Notes: generated by a model not told the origin, from the letters alone. Numbered from the stretch's first letter, positions 37,138-46,670 are shown. The stretch: DNA of 64,000 nt from Pontixanthobacter aestiaquae (GCF_009827455.1 NZ_WTYZ01000001.1:1125001-1189000), one strand, 5' to 3'. Made by a program: numbers and translations.

Positions 37138-37776
37138 TTGACAGATTCACAACAGGTTACCCCCAAGATTGTGGGAGCGAAACGCATCGGCGTCGGCACG
37201 CGGTTGCGCAAATTGCTCGGCCAATGGGGCGTCTTCTTCCGGGGCTTCCTCGAACATCCCAAAATGGTCGGTTCGATCATCCCGTCATCGCGTTTTACTA
37301 TCCGCAAAATGCTGGGACCGGTGAAATGGGACGAGTGCAAATTGTTCGTCGAATATGGTCCGGGCGTTGGCACTTTTTGCGAGCCGGTGCTGGAGAAGCT
37401 GCGCGCCGATGGTGCGCTGATCGTAATCGACACCAACCCGCTATTCATCGACTATCTCAACCGGACAATTACCGACAGCCGTTTCACAGCCGTTCATGGC
37501 TCCGCTGCTGATGTCGAGGAGATTGTCCGCGATCACGGGCATCAGCATGCCGATTACGTGTTGTCTGGCCTGCCATTCTCGACCTTACCCGATGGTGTCG
37601 GCCCGGCCATTGCTGCCGCAACCCACCGGATCATCCGGCCCGGCGGCGCGTTTCTGGTCTATCAATTCAGCGCCAAGGCGCGCGACTTTATGGCCAAGCA
37701 CTTCACCCGTATCGATAGCGGGTTCGAGTTCTGGAATATCCTGCCCTGCCAGCTGTTCTGGGGCTGGAAAGAGTAA
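37138..37776 (+). CDS. SAM-dependent methyltransferase, phospholipid N-methyltransferase-like
   Basis: A 212-residue class I methyltransferase. After a short basic, amphipathic N-terminus (RLRKLLGQWGVFFRGFLEHP) comes motif I LFVEYGPGVGTFCEPVLEKL, an acidic residue after motif II in IVIDTNPLF and motif IV with SGLPFSTLPD. The pattern fits PmtA-type phosphatidylethanolamine methyltransferases of alphaproteobacteria and related proteins. A TTG start at 37138 is selected because CAGGG precedes it at 7 bases; an ATG at 37069 would include an unlikely 23-residue Cys-rich leader. A role in phosphatidylcholine formation is plausible but not certain. Confidence 0.75.
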   Translation: MTDSQQVTPKIVGAKRIGVGTRLRKLLGQWGVFFRGFLEHPKMVGSIIPSSRFTIRKMLGPVKWDECKLFVEYGPGVGTFCEPVLEKLRADGALIVIDTNPLFIDYLNRTITDSRFTAVHGSAADVEEIVRDHGHQHADYVLSGLPFSTLPDGVGPAIAAATHRIIRPGGAFLVYQFSAKARDFMAKHFTRIDSGFEFWNILPCQLFWGWKE

Positions 37777-37806
37777 GCCGGTCCGCCGGTTGGTGGCGGC
37801 TACTAC

Positions 37807-38625
37807 TTATTCAAACGTATCGCTGAGGGTCTGCGGCGGATCGCCAGCCAATTGCCTGTGGATTGCGATATAGATCGTCAGGATAATTGTGCTGATTGCG
37901 GCCCCTAACAGGCCCGACAGGATACCTTCCACCCACAGCGCGGCTTGTCCGCTACCGAGCAGTGCCGCAAACAATCCGATGATTGCGGCTGTAACAATAT
38001 AGATTACGATCACAGCCGCGCCAACCAGAAGCATGAAAATCGTGACTTTGCGCGTGTTGCCTTTCACCAGTTTCCAGGACCGGAGCAGTGCGGAGATCGG
38101 GTTATAATTCTGCTCTATCGCCATGATCGGCCCTACGAGCAGGAATCGCATTGATATGAATATGATCACCGCGATTGAAATGATTGTCATAACAATTGCG
38201 ATTGCCGTTACGCCGGAAAGTGCTCCGATGACGTTGATGGCTGCCGATACAATGGTGATCGCAAACACGAACAATAACATCGCCGCGATATAGGGGATAC
38301 AGGCGGTCAAACCGATTTTGAGCGCTTCCCCTACCGTTGGTCGGTGCGCTTTGCCTAGCAAAGCGTAGAGCGTTAGCGATCCGATCACCGTGGCCACAAA
38401 ATATGCCGCCATCACTGGCCAATATTGGCCCAGCAACGCGCCCATGGCGGCTTGAAATCGCTCCGGGTCTTGCGCTGCGGCTTCAATTTCCGCTGTGGGG
38501 ATCAATAGTGTCAAAGCCAACGAAGGCAGGAAATAGAACACTCCTGCCACCACGCTCAGCACATCGAGGTTGGATCTCAGCATGGTCACTGCTTCATTCC
38601 ACGCTTTGTCGAGATCAAATTTCAT
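37807..38625 (-). CDS. Uncharacterised membrane protein (YciC/GDPD membrane domain-like)
   Basis: A 272-residue protein with about six membrane segments, starting MKFDLDKAWNEAVTMLRSNL. The alternation of short charged loops and long Gly/Ile/Val helices resembles the YciC/UPF0259 and glycerophosphodiester phosphodiesterase membrane-domain proteins, but no catalytic domain is present. It converges on the methyltransferase gene. I could not assign a function. Confidence 0.65.
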   Translation of the reverse strand: MKFDLDKAWNEAVTMLRSNLDVLSVVAGVFYFLPSLALTLLIPTAEIEAAAQDPERFQAAMGALLGQYWPVMAAYFVATVIGSLTLYALLGKAHRPTVGEALKIGLTACIPYIAAMLLFVFAITIVSAAINVIGALSGVTAIAIVMTIISIAVIIFISMRFLLVGPIMAIEQNYNPISALLRSWKLVKGNTRKVTIFMLLVGAAVIVIYIVTAAIIGLFAALLGSGQAALWVEGILSGLLGAAISTIILTIYIAIHRQLAGDPPQTLSDTFE

Positions 38626-38686
38626 ATGCCAAACCCTGCTTTAATGAACTATTACCCTTGATAACCGCTCCTGTGCACGCCACGCA

Positions 38687-39364
38687 ATGAGTATGTCTGG
38701 AAAACTCGCATCGGATATCGCGGTGAGGCGCGCTGTGGAGCAAGTGCCTTATCGCACAGCGCTTGATGAAATGGACGTGCGCAACCGCGCGATTGCTGCG
38801 GGTGACGCGCGCGAACTGCTATGGCTGCTGGAGCACCCGCCGGTCTACACCGCTGGAACCAGTGCTGACAAAAATGAAATGCTCGATCCTCGCTTCGAAG
38901 TTGTCGAGGCTGGACGGGGCGGTCGCTATACCTATCATGGACCAGGTCAGCGGATTGGCTATGCATTGCTCGATCTGACCGAACGAGGCCGCGATGTGCG
39001 CCGCTTTGTGCACAGTTTAGAAGGCTGGGTGATCGATACGCTTGGCGATATCGGAGTCGAGGCATGGCGCGCGGAGGGCCGGATCGGCATCTGGACTCGC
39101 GATATTGATGGCAGCGAGGCCAAGATCGGTGCCATTGGAGTACGCGTTCGGCGCTGGGTCACGATGCATGGTTTCTCGGTCAATCTTGCGCCGGATTTGT
39201 CGCACTTCACGGGTATCGTGCCCTGTGGGATCGCCGAATTTGGGGTGACCAGTCTGGCGAGGCTGGGAATCGACATCACTCCTGAACAATGGGATGACGC
39301 ATTGCTTGCGCGGGGCGATGCATTCCTAGATATGCTGTCCGAAGATTCAGGAGTGACTTCATGA
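38687..39364 (+). CDS. lipB: Octanoyltransferase LipB
   Basis: A 225-residue LipB with the conserved [19 protein letters not shown] block, catalytic Lys in [12 protein letters not shown] and catalytic Cys in [15 protein letters not shown]. It transfers octanoyl from acyl carrier protein to the lipoyl domains of 2-oxoacid dehydrogenases and the glycine cleavage system. The start ATG 38687 is followed by a second in-frame ATG two codons later, either of which could be used. The next gene, a small lipoprotein, overlaps its stop (ATGA). Confidence 0.93.
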   Translation: MSMSGKLASDIAVRRAVEQVPYRTALDEMDVRNRAIAAGDARELLWLLEHPPVYTAGTSADKNEMLDPRFEVVEAGRGGRYTYHGPGQRIGYALLDLTERGRDVRRFVHSLEGWVIDTLGDIGVEAWRAEGRIGIWTRDIDGSEAKIGAIGVRVRRWVTMHGFSVNLAPDLSHFTGIVPCGIAEFGVTSLARLGIDITPEQWDDALLARGDAFLDMLSEDSGVTS

Positions 39365-39648
39365 TCCGCTATGCAATTTGCCTGTGCGCTTTGCCGCTGC
39401 TGTCGGCCTGCGGGGACGACCCTGCGCCTGTTGCAGCAGATGACGATGCGCGCAGCGCGGAAGGAAATGTGCTCGAGGGATCGATCAGCGACGCGATGAT
39501 TCCGCTGGATGAGCTGCAATCAACATCACCAGCGGTGCGTGAAACCAGCGCGGCGGATGATTCAAGGCGTTCTGCTCCGGCAGCGCAAGAAACGCCCGAA
39601 CCGGAAGCGGAACCCGCCGAACCCGCGCCAGAGGCGGACGCTGAATAG
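39361..39648 (+). CDS. Small lipoprotein, function unknown
   Basis: A 95-residue protein with a lipobox (LPLLSAC, Cys17) after a short hydrophobic stretch, and a low-complexity Ala/Pro/Glu/Asp-rich body ([19 protein letters not shown]) likely to be disordered. It overlaps lipB by 4 bases and is probably translated with it. Function is unknown; the mature protein is too simple for homology-based assignment. Acylation would anchor it in a membrane. Confidence 0.7.
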   Translation: MIRYAICLCALPLLSACGDDPAPVAADDDARSAEGNVLEGSISDAMIPLDELQSTSPAVRETSAADDSRRSAPAAQETPEPEAEPAEPAPEADAE

Positions 39649-39664
39649 GCTTGGCTTGCTAGGT

Positions 39665-40540
39665 TTACGCAAGCTCCAACATTTGTTGAGCCTGTTCCAG
39701 GCCGGTCCGGTCGATCATCGTTCCTTTATGATTGACGACTGCGGCGGTCGGGCTGCTTGCAAATAGGTCGACTATGGCCTGCGCATCAGCACATTCTCTC
39801 GGCGTCGGCTTGAACGCTTCATTGATAAGGCCGACTTGGCGCGGATGAATCGCGGCCATACCGGTAAAACCGTCTTGGCGTGCTCTGCGCGCCGCCACCG
39901 CGCCGGTCTGGACGTCGCGTGGGTCGGGCACTGCCGTTTCGATAGCGAGCAAACCGAGCGTTTTGGCAAGCAGGATTGTGGTTCCGCGCACCAATCGCAT
40001 TGTATCGCACCAACCGCCATCTTCGATATGAGTCCGGTGTGCATCGATATTGCGCGCAAGACCCTGGGCATTCCATGCAAATCCGGCGAGGCGGGGATGC
40101 GGATCATCGGTGTAGTCGCGCAGCGTCAAAGCCGAACCGGGCGTTTCCCCGATCTGCGGGATAATCTTGGTGGCATTTTGGGCGAGACCATGCCGCTGCT
40201 CGATCTCGTAGAGTTCGGAAGCGAGCATCCGAATTTGCTCGGGCCCGGTACATTTGGGGACAATCAAGCCGTCGGGTGCACCGGCCATAATCGCCATAAG
40301 ATCGTCACCCCAATGCGGTTCGTCGATCGGCTTGATCTTGAGCCATCTTTTGAAGCGTTTGGGCGTCGATAGTTGTTCGCGGAAAGAGCCGAACCATTCG
40401 GCCACATCCGCCCGAACCTGTGCGGCGTTTTCGTCATTCGGGACAGCGCGCATGTCCACCACCAGCGCATCCGCACCAATCTGCGGCGCTTTGGCCAGTT
40501 GGGCGGCGCTATTGCCTTTGATGGTGAGCCATGATCGCAT
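39665..40540 (-). CDS. Divergent HpcH/HpaI-CitE family protein
   Basis: A 291-residue protein with the overall CitE/MCL barrel layout (MRSWLTIKGNSAAQLAKAPQ, then IIPQIGETPGS, IETAVPDPRDV, TGMAAIHPRQV). Expected metal-ligand residues are altered: the usual D-L-E-D region reads VVDMRAVPNDE, and the Arg that binds the substrate carboxylate is replaced in KIKPID. It is thus probably not a standard citrate/malyl-CoA lyase. ATG 40540 is used; a start at 40561 would add seven residues before the family-conserved beginning. Confidence 0.75.
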   Translation of the reverse strand: MRSWLTIKGNSAAQLAKAPQIGADALVVDMRAVPNDENAAQVRADVAEWFGSFREQLSTPKRFKRWLKIKPIDEPHWGDDLMAIMAGAPDGLIVPKCTGPEQIRMLASELYEIEQRHGLAQNATKIIPQIGETPGSALTLRDYTDDPHPRLAGFAWNAQGLARNIDAHRTHIEDGGWCDTMRLVRGTTILLAKTLGLLAIETAVPDPRDVQTGAVAARRARQDGFTGMAAIHPRQVGLINEAFKPTPRECADAQAIVDLFASSPTAAVVNHKGTMIDRTGLEQAQQMLELA

Positions 40541-40585
40541 AGTCTGCGGCCATAGCCTCAAATTCTTAAAGAGTATTTGCGCCGG

Positions 40586-41689
40586 TCAGGCGGTTTGTTG
40601 CTCGGCCAGAGTCGGATAGTCGATATAGCCCGCAGGTCCCGGCAGGTACCAGCTCTTCGGCACATCGACATTCGGAGCGAAGTCGGCACCCTGCTTAATC
40701 CGGTCCGGCAAATCTGGGTTGGAGATAAATGGCCGACCATAGCTGACCGCATCGCAGCGTCCTGACGCGATATCGGCAGCGCCCTCTTCGCCGGAATAGT
40801 CGCTGTTGAGCACCAGCGGACCGGTATAGATTTTGCGGATCACCCCATCCTGCTGCGGCACATCGGTACGGCCAAATGTACCTTCAGGCCCAGGCTGGCG
40901 TAGCTCAAGGAAGCCGAGGTTCAGCTCTTCAACCACTTTGGCTGCTTCGGCGAACAGGGCTTCGGGATTGCTGTCGTCCGCGCCTTGCGTGTCGCCATTG
41001 GGCGATAGGCGGATACTAACGCGGTCTGCGCCCCAAATATCGATCAGAGCTTCGAGCACTTCGCGCATAAAGCGCACGCGATTTTCAGGCGGGCCGCCAT
41101 ATTCGTCGGTCCGCAAATTGGTAGTTTCGCGCAGGAACTGGTCGACCAGATAGCCATTCGCGCCGTGCAGTTGAACGCCGTCAAAACCCGCTTTCTTCGC
41201 ATTCTCGGCAGCATGTTTGTAATCGCCTACGACGCGTGGAATTTCGCTCAGTTCAAGTGCGCGGGCTTCCTGATGCGGTTGGCGGCCGGTCGGCGTGTGC
41301 GCGTGATCGGGTGCGGTGGTGGCCGAAGCGGAAACGCCTTTTTCGCCGCCAAGAAAATCGGGGTGGACGATCCGGCCCATATGCCAAAGCTGCAACACGA
41401 TCTTGCCGCCTTCTTCGTGAACTGCATCGGTGACCAGCTTCCAGCCTTCCACTTGTTCGTCGCTCCAGATGCCGGGAGCGGCAGGCCAGCCTAGACCTTC
41501 AACGCTGATGCCGGTTGCCTCGCTGATAATCAGACCGGCGCTGGCGCGTTGACGGTAATAGGTCGCCATCATTTCATTGGGCACAAATCCGGGAGGCGTC
41601 GCACGGCCGCGCGTCAGCGGCGCCATCAGAATGCGGTTCTTTGCCTCAATCGCGCCGAGAGTAATCGGCTGGAAAAGTGCGTCGGTCAT
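40586..41689 (-). CDS. Old yellow enzyme-family NADH:flavin oxidoreductase (NemA-like)
   Basis: A 367-residue FMN enzyme of the old yellow enzyme family. It has LFQPITLGAIEAKNRILMAP at the N-terminus, the substrate-binding H-x2-N pair in LHGANGYLVDQF, TDEYGGPPENRVRFMREVLE and SIRLSPNGDTQGADD, with the C-terminal FMN-phosphate site YGRPFISNPDLP. Such enzymes reduce activated alkenes such as N-ethylmaleimide, 2-cyclohexenone or nitroesters. It stands alone between the CitE-like gene (same strand) and the divergent EamA transporter. The native substrate is unknown. Confidence 0.93.
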   Translation of the reverse strand: MTDALFQPITLGAIEAKNRILMAPLTRGRATPPGFVPNEMMATYYRQRASAGLIISEATGISVEGLGWPAAPGIWSDEQVEGWKLVTDAVHEEGGKIVLQLWHMGRIVHPDFLGGEKGVSASATTAPDHAHTPTGRQPHQEARALELSEIPRVVGDYKHAAENAKKAGFDGVQLHGANGYLVDQFLRETTNLRTDEYGGPPENRVRFMREVLEALIDIWGADRVSIRLSPNGDTQGADDSNPEALFAEAAKVVEELNLGFLELRQPGPEGTFGRTDVPQQDGVIRKIYTGPLVLNSDYSGEEGAADIASGRCDAVSYGRPFISNPDLPDRIKQGADFAPNVDVPKSWYLPGPAGYIDYPTLAEQQTA

Positions 41690-41750
41690 AAAGGATGGCT
41701 CCCGTCAAAAGTATCTATTTGCAATCTATCGTGTCAGCTAAGGGGGGAAG

Positions 41751-42680
41751 GTGAGTAATGCAACCGCAACAAACGCCTCTAGGCGCGATAGCAGCACATG
41801 GCCGCGCTGGGTGCTTCTGACCGCATTGCTCGCGGGCAATGTTGCTTTGGCGCTGGGGCCATGGTTCGTACGGTTAGCGGATACCGGCCCGGTTTCGGCG
41901 GCATTCTGGCGGTTGTTCCTCGCGCTGCCGTTCCTGATCTTGCTGGCGAAAGGGACCGGGCAGGCGCTGACCGGTATCCCGCGCAAGACCTTGATCCTGG
42001 TCGCTCTCGGATCGGCCGCCTTCGCGCTGGATTTGTCGAGCTGGCATATCGGGATCGAGAAAACCCGCCTCGGCAATGCGACACTCTTCGGCAATGCGGG
42101 CAGCATCGTGCTGCTTTTCTGGACATTCATCATTACCCGTACTGTGCCGCGCGGGATGGAGTGGCTGGCGATTATCTTCGCGCTTGGCGGTGCAAGCATA
42201 TTGCTGGGCCGCAGCCTTGAAATCAGCACGGCGACGCTGATCGGTGACCTGTTTTGCCTCGCCGCAGGGTTGTTCTACGCCGTTTATCTGCTGACGCTGC
42301 AAGATGCCCGCAAAGGCATCGGCGCGTGGAGCCTGCTGGTGTGGGTCAGCATTTTTGCGTGCCCGGTGATCCTGGCGCTTGCGCTGGTGAATGGGGAACC
42401 TGTCTGGCCGACCGACTGGACGCCGATTGTGATCTTGTTCGTATCCAGCCAATTGATCGGGCAGGGGCTGCTGGTCTTCAGCCTGCGTCACTTTCCGCCG
42501 CTGATTATCGGCTTAGCGCTGCTGACCCAGCCTGCTGTTGCGGCGATGATCGGGTATAGCGCGTTTGGCGAAGTGCTGTTGCCGCTGGATATATTTGGGA
42601 TGCTGCTGCTGGGTGGTGCGTTGCTTGTCGCAAAGCGCAATCGGGTCGAGAGGAAAACGCCGCCCAAGCTTGCGCCTTGA
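41751..42680 (+). CDS. EamA-family drug/metabolite transporter
   Basis: A 309-residue membrane protein with about ten segments in two EamA halves (VSAAFWRLFLALPFLILLAK in the first, DLFCLAAGLFYAVYLLTLQD starting the second). The start is GTG 41751 with a purine run (AGGGGGGAAG) just upstream. The gene ends 8 bases before the converging DUF2254 gene. Substrates of this family include amino acids and nucleosides, and nothing here narrows that down. Confidence 0.88.
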   Translation: MSNATATNASRRDSSTWPRWVLLTALLAGNVALALGPWFVRLADTGPVSAAFWRLFLALPFLILLAKGTGQALTGIPRKTLILVALGSAAFALDLSSWHIGIEKTRLGNATLFGNAGSIVLLFWTFIITRTVPRGMEWLAIIFALGGASILLGRSLEISTATLIGDLFCLAAGLFYAVYLLTLQDARKGIGAWSLLVWVSIFACPVILALALVNGEPVWPTDWTPIVILFVSSQLIGQGLLVFSLRHFPPLIIGLALLTQPAVAAMIGYSAFGEVLLPLDIFGMLLLGGALLVAKRNRVERKTPPKLAP

Positions 42681-42687
42681 TCTGGGC

Positions 42688-44019
42688 CTAATTCGCGTCG
42701 GTTTCTGCCCAGAAGCAGCGGTCAAATTCTGCGGCATGCTTCTCAAATCGATCAAGATCGGGACCGGTCAGATGCCCGCGCACTTGCTCGGCCAGTAGCT
42801 TGCCCTCGTCACGCAGCATCGCCTGACGGTTCTCGTCCTTGATCGGCGTCGCCGCGTTGGAAATGGTGTCCAGCATCACTTCGGCTGCAGTTGGCGAGCT
42901 TGCCACCGCGCTACGGATCGAGCCGAAGCCGCGTTTGAGGTAATGATCGAAATCGTCAGGCAGCGGAATGACGGGGCAATCATCAGCGTCAGCCCCGCAA
43001 ATATCTTTGCGCAGATCGCGCCGGCCAATTTCTGACGTTGCTGCACCCAGCCAGTGGAGCGCGGTTATCGCGGTGAAGGGGTCGTTGATACCGGGTGACA
43101 GCGCGCGCAATCCGATCTCGACCAATTCATCGATCAGGAATTGCGGGTCTTGTTCAGGCGTACGCGACGCTCCCAAGGTAAAATCTTCGCGCAGAGTGTC
43201 GGCTAGCTCTTCGGGGTCGCCATCGCTGATCTCGAGTAGCGGCAAGTCACGATGAACGAAATCGCCGGTGCGAACCTTCAGTGACAAGGTACAATTATGT
43301 TTGCGGGCGGTTTTTTCCAGATCCTCGAAATCGATCATCTGAACATAGCCATTGCTTTTGGCCAAAACGGGCTTCCCGGCAACTTGCTCGAGACTATCCG
43401 AAAATTCGTCTTCGACGGGATAAGTCTTTCGGATCGCCGCGATGAGCTTGGTACCGATCTTCTCCAGCACCGTGTTGATGCGTATGCTGGAGGGTATATG
43501 GTGGAGGAAGAACACCAGCACAGCGACGCACACCGCCATCAGCAGATAGGCGACGAGTAATGACAATTGCGGCACAAAGCCGGGCAGGGCATCCGCCGCG
43601 CCAGAACCGCCCGCAGGGGTTTCATCTTCGGCGCGCACACTGCGCAGCACAATCAGCGCATACACAAAGCTGCCGATAAACGTCGCGAGGCTGAGCTGAT
43701 TGCCTCGGTCTTCCATAAAATTTGTCAGCAAACGCGGGCCGTAATTGCCGCTTGCATAGGTGACCGCCACGAGTGTTATCGAGAACACTGTCGAGGCGAC
43801 ACCGATCATCGAACCTGCCATCACCGTCAGCATATCGGCCGCCCCCTTGGGGCGGGCCGCGACAAGCCAGCTGGCGTTGTTCAGCGTTTCAGCAAAACCG
43901 CTGCGATCCAACGCGATCATGCCCGACGCCAGCACCGCCGCCAAAATTGCGAAGGTCGCCGGGAAGAACCAGTAATTGGCGTGCAGGCGCGCCCAGAAGA
44001 AGCGGATTTCAGCGGTCAT
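42688..44019 (-). CDS. DUF2254 membrane protein
   Basis: A 443-residue protein matching DUF2254: four membrane segments in the first ~190 residues, among them WFFPATFAILAAVLASGMIA and LSLLVAYLLMAVCVAVLVFF, then a cytoplasmic domain with SPGINDPFTAITALHWLGA. The function is unknown. Its ATG 44019 lies directly after a GGAAC/GTTCC inverted repeat (44021-44035) and has no clear Shine-Dalgarno sequence. Confidence 0.85.
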   Translation of the reverse strand: MTAEIRFFWARLHANYWFFPATFAILAAVLASGMIALDRSGFAETLNNASWLVAARPKGAADMLTVMAGSMIGVASTVFSITLVAVTYASGNYGPRLLTNFMEDRGNQLSLATFIGSFVYALIVLRSVRAEDETPAGGSGAADALPGFVPQLSLLVAYLLMAVCVAVLVFFLHHIPSSIRINTVLEKIGTKLIAAIRKTYPVEDEFSDSLEQVAGKPVLAKSNGYVQMIDFEDLEKTARKHNCTLSLKVRTGDFVHRDLPLLEISDGDPEELADTLREDFTLGASRTPEQDPQFLIDELVEIGLRALSPGINDPFTAITALHWLGAATSEIGRRDLRKDICGADADDCPVIPLPDDFDHYLKRGFGSIRSAVASSPTAAEVMLDTISNAATPIKDENRQAMLRDEGKLLAEQVRGHLTGPDLDRFEKHAAEFDRCFWAETDAN

Positions 44020-44061
44020 CGGAACAGTAACGTTCCGAAAGACAAAGGGTTGCGAGCCAAG

Positions 44062-45051
44062 TTAGTTCGCCGGTCCCAAATCGCCTTTGCCAACGGTCCC
44101 GCTGGCCATTTCGAGCATCTTGTCGAGGCTCTTCTTCGCTTGCAGGCGCAGGTCTTCCTCGATCTCGATGCGCGGTTCAAGATCGCGCAGGCAGGTGTAA
44201 AGCTTCTCCATCGTGTTGAGCGCCATATAGGGGCAAATATTGCAGTTGCAGTTGCCGTCTGCACCGGGCGCGCCGATGAAGTTTTTCTCGGGCAGCGCCT
44301 TTTCCATCTGGTGGATGATATGCGGCTCGGTCGCCACGATCAGCGTGTCACCTTCAAATTCCTGCGCGAATTTTAGAATACCGCTGGTTGATCCGACATA
44401 GTCAGCATGGTCGACGATGGTGGGCGGACATTCGGGATGGGCAGCGATAGGTGCACCCGGATGCTCTTCTTTCAGCTTCAGCAATTCGGTTTCGCTAAAG
44501 GCTTCGTGGACGATACACACGCCGGGCCATAACAGCATTTCGCGGTCAAACTTGCGGCTGAGATAGCCGCCAAGGTGACGGTCGGGGCCGAAGATGATCT
44601 TCTGGTCCTTGGGGATTTGCTGGAGAATTGTCTCGGCGCTGGAGCTGGTCACGATTACATCGGACAAAGCTTTCACTTCGGTCGAGCAATTGATGTAGGT
44701 CAGCGCGATATGGTCGGGATGCGCTTCGCGGAAGGCTTTGAACTTGTCCGGCGGGCAGCTGTCTTCGAGCGAACAGCCCGCATCCATATCGGGCAGGACC
44801 ACGATTTTCTCGGGCGAGAGAATTTTCGCGGTATCTGCCATAAATTTTACACCGCAAAAGGCGATGACATCGGCGTCTGTCTCTGCCGCTTTTTGGCTCA
44901 GTTGGAGCGAATCACCGACATAATCCGCAAGGTCCTGAATTTCCGGCTTCTGGTAATAATGCGCGAGGATTATCGCATTCTTTTCCTTCCGCAGCCGGTC
45001 AATTTCGGCCAGCAGATCATCGCCGGTAGGAAGTTTGGATTCTACACTCAT
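44062..45051 (-). CDS. nadA: Quinolinate synthase A
   Basis: A 329-residue NadA that condenses iminoaspartate and dihydroxyacetone phosphate to quinolinate for NAD synthesis. The three Cys that bind its [4Fe-4S] cluster are most likely those in YINCSTEVKA, AHPECPPTI and CNICPYMALN. Other conserved blocks are HYYQKPEIQDLADYVGDSL and FCGVKFMADTAKIL. It overlaps the preceding DUF4230 gene by 4 bases and is thus in the same operon as DUF4230 and the metallo-hydrolase; nadB and nadC are not in the window. Confidence 0.95.
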   Translation of the reverse strand: MSVESKLPTGDDLLAEIDRLRKEKNAIILAHYYQKPEIQDLADYVGDSLQLSQKAAETDADVIAFCGVKFMADTAKILSPEKIVVLPDMDAGCSLEDSCPPDKFKAFREAHPDHIALTYINCSTEVKALSDVIVTSSSAETILQQIPKDQKIIFGPDRHLGGYLSRKFDREMLLWPGVCIVHEAFSETELLKLKEEHPGAPIAAHPECPPTIVDHADYVGSTSGILKFAQEFEGDTLIVATEPHIIHQMEKALPEKNFIGAPGADGNCNCNICPYMALNTMEKLYTCLRDLEPRIEIEEDLRLQAKKSLDKMLEMASGTVGKGDLGPAN

Positions 45052-45749
45052 TCTTGAACCTTCTCGCCGTCGAAACGAACATTTACTGTAATATCGTCAT
45101 AGCCTGCGACCTGCAGCGGGATCGTCAGGTTCTGCCTGATCGCATCCTTAGCGGCCTGCCGCGCCAATGCCAAAACTTCCGGATTTTTGGCGAAGGCTGC
45201 CGCTTTCTCCTCAGCTTGCAGTGAATTCTCGCGGCTGAGATTTTCCGATGCACCGCGGCTTACCCAGACGCCTTCGGTATAAACCTTCTTGCGCGCCTCA
45301 TCGAGGTTGGGTGTGGATATTTTGAGTGTCGGCAGAGTGATGTCCATTGTCTCGGTATCCGCGTCCCATGCGATCCGGTCTCGCCCGACCGAAGCCAGAT
45401 TAACGCGGTATTCGATGGTCACCGGGATAATGGCGGCCTGGCGCGACTCGGCCAGATTGATCGGGCCGAGCGAGGTTGTGTTGGTGCTTTCCGCTGTAAC
45501 TTCGAAGCGCGAGCTGAACACGGTGAGCGAATTCTGCTTCTCGAACGCCAGCATCGCGCTGCCCACCGGATCGCCTTCTTCCTGAAAAATGAACGCGCGC
45601 CAGAACAGCCACACGGTCGCCGCGATCAGCAGGATCACGATGAGCCACGGCACCGCTTGAATGCGAGCCAGCGATTTCTGTTTTTCAGGTTTAGGCGCGG
45701 CCACTTCCGTCTCTGCGGTGTCGCTCGCTGGTTCTACGCTGTCTGCCAT
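45048..45749 (-). CDS. DUF4230 family protein
   Basis: A 233-residue protein with an N-terminal cytoplasmic part rich in Glu/Pro, one membrane segment (about 30-50, IQAVPWLIVILLIAATVWLF) and a periplasmic domain of DUF4230 type with VTIEYRVNLASVGRDRIAWD and a C-terminal QNLTIPLQVAGYDDITVNV. Function is unknown. It overlaps nadA by 4 bases and the metallo-hydrolase by 16 bases, so all three are translated together. Confidence 0.85.
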   Translation of the reverse strand: MADSVEPASDTAETEVAAPKPEKQKSLARIQAVPWLIVILLIAATVWLFWRAFIFQEEGDPVGSAMLAFEKQNSLTVFSSRFEVTAESTNTTSLGPINLAESRQAAIIPVTIEYRVNLASVGRDRIAWDADTETMDITLPTLKISTPNLDEARKKVYTEGVWVSRGASENLSRENSLQAEEKAAAFAKNPEVLALARQAAKDAIRQNLTIPLQVAGYDDITVNVRFDGEKVQE

Positions 45750-46633
45750 ATGTCTTCCAAATGCCCCTTTTCTTCTAAACGGCTGACAATGCCTCTGCGT
45801 TCCAAATCAATCAGATGCGCTTTGACGGACATTCCCGCGGCGCCGGTAAGGCGCGGGTCGAGATTCTTGTACATCAGCGGAACGAGCTGTTCGATGCTGG
45901 TGGATTCTTCACCCAGCAGCCTGAGGATCTGATTCTCACGCTGACGACGGTGACCGATCATGCCGCGTACCAATTGCCGGGGTTTGGTGATGGGGGCGCC
46001 ATGGGCGGCGTAATAAACGCTGTCTACGCCATTTTCTGATCTGGCGTAGAGCTTGTTGAGGCTCTTCATATAATCGCCCATATCGCCGTCTGGCGGGATC
46101 ACCACGCTGGTTGACCAACCCATCACATGATCGCCGGTAAACAGCGCGCCGCTTTCCTCCAGCGCGAAGCACAGATGGTTTGACGTGTGGCCTGGCGTGT
46201 GAACGGCGGTGAGCGTCCAACCGGGTCCGGTCATTTGCTCGCCATCTTCAAGCACACGGTCGGGTTCGTAAGTGGTGTCGAAGGCCTCGTCTGAGCGCGG
46301 ACCATCCACTTCAAGCACCAGCGGCGCGCAGCCGACTACCGGAGCGCCTGTGCGCTCCGAAAGCGGCTTGGCTGCCGGCGAGTGGTCACGGTGCGTATGC
46401 GTACACATGATCGCCGTGACTTTGGCATCACCAATCGCGGCGATCAACGCATTCAGGTGCTCAGGTTCAGCTGGACCGGGATCGATTACGGCTATCTCGT
46501 GCTCCGCACCGACCAGATAGGTTTGCGTTCCGGTAAATGTGTAGGGCGAGGGGTTGGGAGCGAGCACGCGGCGGACCAGCGGCTCGGGCTGCTCGACCAA
46601 TCCGGTCGGCCATGGTTTGGGTGGCATTGCCAT
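45734..46633 (-). CDS. MBL-fold metallo-hydrolase (LACTB2-like)
   Basis: A 299-residue metallo-beta-lactamase fold with the metal site THTHRDHSPAA (H-x-H-x-D-H) and further His in HTPGHTSNHLCFALEE, GDHVMGWS and AAHGAPI. The C-terminal ~70 residues are a winged-helix region typical of the LACTB2-like subgroup, some of which hydrolyse RNA or thioesters. It is the first gene of the leftward operon with DUF4230 and nadA. Its substrate is not clear. Confidence 0.9.
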   Translation of the reverse strand: MAMPPKPWPTGLVEQPEPLVRRVLAPNPSPYTFTGTQTYLVGAEHEIAVIDPGPAEPEHLNALIAAIGDAKVTAIMCTHTHRDHSPAAKPLSERTGAPVVGCAPLVLEVDGPRSDEAFDTTYEPDRVLEDGEQMTGPGWTLTAVHTPGHTSNHLCFALEESGALFTGDHVMGWSTSVVIPPDGDMGDYMKSLNKLYARSENGVDSVYYAAHGAPITKPRQLVRGMIGHRRQRENQILRLLGEESTSIEQLVPLMYKNLDPRLTGAAGMSVKAHLIDLERRGIVSRLEEKGHLEDIWQTA

Positions 46634-46670
46634 AAGCGCGATATGACGATCATTTGCGCTGTTGTCGATA

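Noticed and set aside
37781..37800. Terminator between the methyltransferase and YciC-like genes
   Set aside because: CCGCC/GGCGG can pair but no T tract follows on either strand; too weak to list.
44020..44036. EcfG promoter from GGAAC upstream of DUF2254
   Set aside because: No CGTT follows at 16-17 bases on the minus strand; the GGAAC is part of an inverted repeat.
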